From: Puccinellia tenuiflora
Lineage: Eukaryota > Streptophyta > Magnoliopsida > Poales > Poaceae
Reading direction: 5' to 3'
DNA length: 64,000 nucleotides
Assembly (NCBI GenBank): GCA_012064385.1
Contig: QRDG01000823.1
Span: 228,572-292,571 of the forward strand
Below are positions 58,356-64,000 of this stretch, in pieces; within the stretch, counting starts at the first letter, position 1; each line of letters begins with the position of its first letter. The notes below the pieces were generated by a model that made no database searches, was not told where the DNA came from, and saw only the letters and a program-made list of their open reading frames with translations. Made by a program: the position numbers and the translations under genes.

Positions 58356-61249
58356 TGTAACATCCCAATTTTTTTAAATTGCATTTCATGCATATCATGG
58401 CATCATTCATTGCATTTGTGCATTTGAATTATCTAAAATCCTATTTTCATAAGAATTCAAACTATTTCTTTTTTTTAAAATTAAGGAAATAGCAATAAAG
58501 GCCATTTTAATGGCTAGTGGCATTTTGGTAAATTAGTTGTGTGGAAAATATTTCCAAATGCTATATTGTGATAAAGTTTACTTTTACAAATTTTTACAAA
58601 TTTGTTTGAACTCATTTGGACTTGTTTTTCAAAGTTATAAACATTTTCAGAATAAAAAAAGTGATGAGGTCATCGTGACGTCATCGTCTCTTCCACTCCC
58701 GTTGGAGGCCATCAATGCCCGAACCCTCCCCCCCCGCACTAAACCCTCTTGATTCCGGCCTTCAAGCCGCACCCCACCCCCTCCCACGATGTCCCTCTTA
58801 ACCCCCTCCTCCACCTCTCCCTTTGCCCCCTCCACTCGTCACCCAATCACCACCGGGCTACCCCAACTCGAGCTCGCACCACCGCCACTCCCGTCGGCCG
58901 ATTTCGTCGATTCCGGTGAAGACCGGCGTCCCCGCACCCTCTATTCACCTCCTCTCCCTTCCTTTATTCATTGCACATGTTATTGACAAGGCTTGACAAT
59001 TTCTCGTGCCCCAGATCGACGCGAGCATCATCGACCGACAACCGCCGTCCGCTGGAGCTACTCCGACGAGCAATCCAGGGACGACCAGGATGCGTAGCTT
59101 CCCTCTGCCGTGCCAACATGTCTGCCTCAACCTCCTGCACGCCGTGGTGAGCTCCGTTGTCCTCCTCACCCCCTAGGTTCGCCGGAACGCGTCGTGTCGG
59201 GCAGACGCCACCGCGCGGGCTAGGGTTCCAACGGCCGCGCCGCTCGATCTAGGTCGGTTCGATTAGGACCGTTAGATCCTGATCCGGCGGCTAGTTTTAT
59301 TTCACTTAAGCGAACCGGTATCTGCCAATCGGGAGCTGCCACGTGGCCTCGGTTTCTTTTTCATTTTCTGTTTTTCAGTTTTTAGACAGATATTCATCCA
59401 ACTGTGAAAATCCATATCTTTTGAACCACAACTCCAAATTTAGTGTTTTTGATGTCTATGGATTCAGAAAAATGAGTAGAATCCAGTAGTGTAACTTTTG
59501 TTAATTGTTGTTTCATTCACAAACTTGTTATTAGCAGTTGTTATTAGCAGAATCTTTATTATCCTTGTTTAGGCTATAAAAAGAGTTCTACAAAACCTTT
59601 TTGAGTGAATCCAATTGCATAATTCTTATTTATATGTACTCTGTACAGTAGCTCTGTTTAACAAATTTTATAAAATGTTTTTATGCAGAAACCTTAGATT
59701 TTGTGTTAATACCTTTATTTGAGTGTTTTGGAATTATTCCTATTAAGTGAATCAATAAAAATTGATTTGTGGCATCATGCATATGGAACAACCAGAGAAT
59801 AGAAAGTAAACTTATATTTGTGTTGTAGTAAATTTTGCATAATCATGCATGGAATATTTTTTGTTTGTCACTTGTGTGAAATTGTATGTTTATTTGGGTG
59901 TTTATATTTTTTTGTTAGATTATTCGGAGGGTCACGAAGACTTTGGTGGTTGCTACTCCTGCTCCTCTTGTTGCCAAGGCAAGTGGCACACTTGCATAAA
60001 TTTCCTACTAATTTGTTTATATGCATGCTAGAGTTTACTTAGAAAATTTCATGATAGGCTATTAGTATTGCTATGCTAAAACTGTTTAGAGTAGCATTCT
60101 CCTTTTACTAGATGGTCCAGATGCTCCTATGATAACTTGGTAGACTTATATAAATGCTATGCTAAATGTTGATTTTGTTAAAAGTAAAATTTCTACTAAG
60201 TTAAAGAACCTCCGGGGTGGATTTTGGCATTGCTTGGTGGTTTTAGTTGAGTGGCTACTCGGGGCCATGTCTATGGTGTCTTTCACCCGAGATTGGCTCA
60301 CTTGCGGACGGCCACCCAGGGACAAAGAGACCGATGTTACTCCAAGTTTAGCTAGCTTACCGTCCAGCCATAAGTCATATGGCCTCTGGCTTGACTTAGT
60401 ATGTTGCATGGAACCGGCCCGGCTTGACAAGCAGATGTAGAGGGTGTAGGTGGAACGGGTCAAGACGGCAGTGGTCGGGGAAATGCTTCGGAAAAGTCTT
60501 GTCTTCGTCTTCTCCTTTCCTTTTCACTTCAAGAAGGTCAAGGACAGAATGGGTGGATGAAGTCTTATGGTGAACGTGCACAACCTCTGCAGAGTGTCAA
60601 TCTAAGTACTTAGTCGTGTCCCCGGTTATGGACAATTCTGAGCTACTGGACGAGGACGTCAACGGAGGATCTCATCATTCCAATTTCCTAAGTTAAAATT
60701 TTGAAGGGTGAACAAGGGTAGTTGAGAGTGGTTTTCATGCCATGTTTGTCTCGTATAGTTGAAAAGAAGTTTTTCAAAGTGTTAGGAAAAAGTTGGCTTT
60801 CTGCAAAATAGCCTTCAAACTCCACCAGCCAAATATGCATATAAGTTATTAGAGTTTTTCCCATATGAGTCCACAAAGTGTCACTTGCTAGATCCATTCC
60901 TATGGTCCTGACCAATTTTTGGCTGTAACCTATGTGTTGCAGGTTGTTCTGACGATGAGTAAGGAACAACATTGGGTTTCGAGTCTTCAACCGACATGCT
61001 CGCCTGTAGCTGCATGAAGATGATGAGGGCTCCATGAACAATAAAGTTATTTCCGCTGTTTACTTTTTTTGAGCTAGCCTTGAGCTATGCAAGTTGTAAT
61101 GGATATTTTTCCTAAGTACTTGGATCATTCATGTAATAATTGATGCACTGTTGTGATATTCATCTTAACTGTGTGTGCAAATGATTTGATCCAGGGATTT
61201 GCACTATACACAGGGATCTTGCCTATATTTTAAGTGCAGGTCCGCTACA
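58356..61249 (+). repeat. 5' LTR of element D
   Basis: 2894 bp from TGTAACATCCCAATTTT to GTCCGCTACA. Contains TGACGTCATC (about 58676), a bZIP-type core, and AATAAA at 61040-61045. An open frame at 60159-60440 shows no known domain. Confidence 0.75.
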
Positions 61250-61251
61250 GA

Positions 61252-61263
61252 TGGTATCAGAGC
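61252..61263 (+). other. primer binding site of element D
   Basis: TGGTATCAGAGC, complementary to initiator methionine tRNA, two bases after the LTR. Confidence 0.85.
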
Positions 61264-61440
61264 ACTGTGTTGCCTGTAGGTTCGACACCCTAAGTTTGGA
61301 TAGAAATAGGTGGACCAAAAATTATTTTCTAAGTTATAAAGTAACGAAAAAATTTTAGTATACCTTTTTCTTTAAGTTTTCCTCGTAATTTCTTGCCTTA
61401 TGTGATTTTATCTCATACCTTGTTTTTCTTATACTTAAGG

Positions 61441-61602
61441 ATGACGAGCTTCAAGTTCAGCACCGCCGATGACTTCAAGGACACTCGTTTTGGTGGCAAT
61501 CTCCTCGAGCTAGTTGGACTGTTGGAGCTACCAGTGCTGACGATCAAGGGCAATATTCTGAAGAAGTTCAACAAGGAAGGTGAAATTGCATGGTTGCCCC
61601 CA
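61441..61602 (+). CDS. start of ORF after primer site in D, interrupted
   Basis: Starts MTSFKFSTADDFKDTRFGG and reads NLLELVGLLELPVLTIKGNI up to IAWLPP, where unit E begins. A frame after E (63956-64000) is also open. No domain is known. Its place matches the extra ORF of element B. Confidence 0.45.
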
Positions 61603-63955
61603 TGTGTGGTTTTGGTAATTAATGACAATCTCTATGGACTAATGTTTGTATTAAGCTACTTGTAGGTGTGTCCATTTGAAGTGCTTGATCTCCATTTGTT
61701 GGAATCAAGGCTAAGGGAAGAAGAGTATTTGTTGATCAAGGCTAAGTGAGAGTTGATCAACACTCAAGTCCAAGTGAAGATATGCCGAAGAGGTGCTTCT
61801 CCCATATTGGTGTATGGGGGAGCAACATGTGAGTCTTCACCAAGCGAAGCGGAATCAAGAAAGGTGGTTTGTCTTGAGGAGATGAAGATCGTCATCATCG
61901 ACCTCAAGTGGATTATGCGCAAGGAAAATGTATGTTCTTGATAGGCTTTCTATTTTACCGGTCTCATGATGTTAGTTGAGAGACCGGGTTATAGGATAGA
62001 TAGCCGTACTATCAAGAGGGGCTCTCAACCGAGTATCTTGATCGTATCGTTCGTGGAGAGCTCAAACCTTTGCATCCTTGCAATCATCTTTATTGGTTCT
62101 TATTTGGCTCTTATCATGGTGTGGTCTTGGTGCTTGTCGTGCTTGTCATGACAAGCCTAAGTTCACCGAAAACGGTTTTCATATGAATATCCTATAGCGT
62201 TTTTGATGTTGGAGGTTTTTCCGGCGTGTCCTTTTTAGAGAGTTCAAACTCTCTCCTTGTGACCTCCTCCTCACATGATGGACAATGATGTTTCTTTGCA
62301 TGATCTTGTAGAGCTTTTCATTGCGAGTCCAATGAGCCCAAGATTATCGAAATCGGAGTCCGGATGCGAAAGATATACCCGCTTTCATTTTTGCACTTCT
62401 GCAGTTTTTCGTAGGGGCGGAAGTTCCGGCCCGGAGGCCAGAAATTCTGGCCCCGGAAGTTCCGGCCCTGTTTTTCCCTAGTTTTCCGGCTAAGTCTTTT
62501 TTCATGTTTCTCTCTAGAGGGGTTCCGGAAATTTGCCCCGGAAATTTCTAGGGGTCCGAAATTCCGGTACTTGGTCCGGAAGTTCCGGTCCAAGAAAATT
62601 TGGCTAAGTCGTTTTCGCATTTTCTCTCTGGAGGGGGTCCGGATCTTTGCACCAGAGGTTTGCTCCGGAAAGTTCCGGGGCACCAGAAGTTCCGACCCTT
62701 AAGCCCAGAAGTTCCGGCCTCCCATGGCTGCAACGGTCAGATTTTGTGGGAGGCTATAAATAGCCTCCTTCTTCCCCAAGAGGTGGATGACCATTCTTTT
62801 CCTCTCTCCTCCATTGTTTGACATTTAAAAATCTTGGATTTCTCTAAATCCCTCCAATGATTCTTGCCCATCTTTAGGGATTCAAGAGAGGAGATCTAGA
62901 TCTACGTTTCCATCGAACAATCTCTCCTCTAAGTGAGGGGAACCTAGTGGATCTAGTTATTGGAGTTCTTTTGTGGTTCTCCTCTTTGTTCTTCCTCTCA
63001 AATCCCTCCCTAGCATTAGTTGCTTTGGTTGGATTTGGGAGTGAAGGACTTGACCACCTTGTGTGGTCTTGCCTTTTGCATTTGGTGCATAGGTTTGAGT
63101 TCCCCACGGTGATACGTGGGATTGAAGTTCGAGAAGCTTGTTACTCTTGGGTACATTGTGTTCCCAAGAGCTTGTGCCTCTTGGGTGCATTGTGTTCCCT
63201 AGACGGTTGGTGGTGCCGCGAAGAATTCGAGTTGTGAAGCTTCGGGCAAGATTTGGGAGCCCCTGATTGAGTTGTGGGTGTGTGCCCCAAGATCATTGTA
63301 AAGGCTCCGGATTCCGCCTTAAAGGATTCCGATAGTGGAAGGTGAACCTAACCCTTGGGGTGAGGTTCATTGGAGAATAGGGTGAGGCCTTTTGTGGCAT
63401 CTTGAGTAGGCCTTTTGTGGCGAGCTCACACCCCTCCAACGAGACGTACTCCCTTAACAAGGAGGAACTCGGGAATACATCCTCGTCTCTGCGTGCCTCG
63501 GTTATTTCTATACCCGAGCTCTTTACTTATGCAATTTACATTGTGATAGCCTTTGTGCTTGATGTCATATATATTGCTATCACCTTGTTGTTATATTGCT
63601 TAGCATAAGTTGTTGGTGCACATAGGTGAACCTAGTATATTAGGTTGTTGGCTTGTTAATTTAAACAAGCCAACAACTAGTATATTAGGTTAGCATAGGT
63701 GAACCTAGTATATTAGGTTGTTGGCTTGTTAATTTAAACAAGCCAACAACTAGTATATTAGTCATATATATTGCTATCACCTTGTTGTTATATTGCTTAG
63801 CATAAGTTGTTGGTGCACATAGGTGAACGTAGTATATTAGGTTCTTGGCTTGTTAATTTAAACACCTAGTTTTATTCCGCAATTATCAAGCCTTAAACCG
63901 GAAAAGTTTTAATCGCCTATTCACCCCCCTCTAGGCGACATTGTTTGTTCTTTCA
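61603..63955 (+). mobile_element. LTR-like unit E inside element D
   Basis: Starts TGTGTGGTTTTGGTAATTAA and ends CTAGGCGACATTGTTTGTTC then TTTCA, the start and end of a common Triticeae LTR as I remember it. It has a TATA box (TATAAATA, 62755-62762) in a near-palindromic GGAGGCTATAAATAGCCTCC context. Many GGAAGTTCCGG and CCGGAA words lie at 62410-62720. The flanks (CCCCA left, GAAGG right) do not form a TSD and no primer site follows, so it may be a solo LTR with a changed border or one LTR of an element continuing outside the window. Confidence 0.55.
63564..63860 (+). repeat. direct repeats and two perfect 34 bp hairpins
   Basis: GTTGTTGGCTTGTT, six bases AATTTA, then AACAAGCCAACAAC form a perfect hairpin at 63644-63677 and again at 63717-63750; a third, partial one starts near 63841. 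A larger direct repeat starting GTCATATATATTGC occurs at 63564 and 63761 (period 197). Confidence 0.9.
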
Positions 63956-64000
63956 GAAGGCTGCTGGGGGATCAAGGCCATCCAAGCTGGATGACAGACC

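Larger units (their letters stand above)
58356..64000 (+). mobile_element. gypsy-type LTR element D, runs off the window
   Basis: LTR 58356-61249, primer site 61252-61263, then an ORF at 61441 interrupted by unit E. The LTR start TGTAACATCC is the same as in element B, so the two are related families. It begins inside B's 3' LTR after GGGCA. Its pol and 3' LTR are outside the window, so superfamily is inferred from LTR style and primer site. Confidence 0.75.

Noticed and set aside
63564..63860. CRISPR-like direct repeats
   Set aside because: Repeats are few, contiguous, hairpin-forming and inside an LTR; there are no regular unique spacers or cas genes, and the genome is a plant.

Overview
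The window is nuclear DNA of a grass, most likely a Triticeae species (wheat, Aegilops, barley or rye group). It holds intron-rich plant genes with GT-AG borders, TA-flanked Stowaway MITEs, a PIF/Harbinger element, a copia element of the BARE/WIS/Angela type (LTRs starting TGTTGG) and large gypsy elements nested in each other. Nothing bacterial, no CRISPR array and no rRNA or tRNA gene was seen.

Layout. About 1-31 kb is a gene island with five genes I can support. (1) A 14-exon nucleobase-ascorbate transporter, minus strand, 6879-10026, 533 aa. (2) A two-exon P-class pentatricopeptide repeat protein, minus, 11817-16163, 522 aa, with a 2.8 kb intron. (3) A three-exon 2-oxoglutarate/Fe(II) dioxygenase of the AOP-like group, plus, 21058-22175, 316 aa. 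(4) A five-exon chloroplast J-like protein, CPP1/CDF1 type, minus, 22770-25159, 266 aa. (5) A small basic protein of unknown function, minus, 30584-30820, 78 aa. Exon lengths and phases were checked by hand and close in frame for the first four genes. Between them lie small mobile elements, several with exact target-site duplications (TSDs): three Stowaway MITEs, a 3.3 kb Harbinger element carrying only a broken ORF1 and itself hit by a retroposon, a 1.0 kb hAT element, and four short retroposons (three GC-rich), two or three with LINE-like tails.

About 34.5-64 kb is a nested retrotransposon stack. A non-autonomous LTR element (A, from 34463) is cut at 38483 by a chromodomain-type gypsy element (B) with about 5 kb LTRs. 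B's gag is split by a copia element (C, 45481-53925) with 1866 bp LTRs and a 5 bp TSD. B's 3' LTR stops after 0.8 kb, where another gypsy element (D, from 58356) begins. D's first ORF is interrupted by a further LTR-like unit (E, 61603-63955). By hand count the LTR pairs differ by roughly 5% for B and roughly 0.9% for C, which agrees with the nesting order.

The genes do not form a pathway or operon; they are independent plant genes in a repeat-rich setting. I did not find a convincing new biological system. The points most worth a second look are: a tandem duplication in which each copy received a different transposon; the chromovirus pol, whose in-frame stops are all TAG or TGA, as expected from CG/CHG methylation decay; the young copia element with no coding capacity; the unexplained ORF between the primer site and gag in B; and the matched C-run and G-run near the two ends of the Harbinger element.
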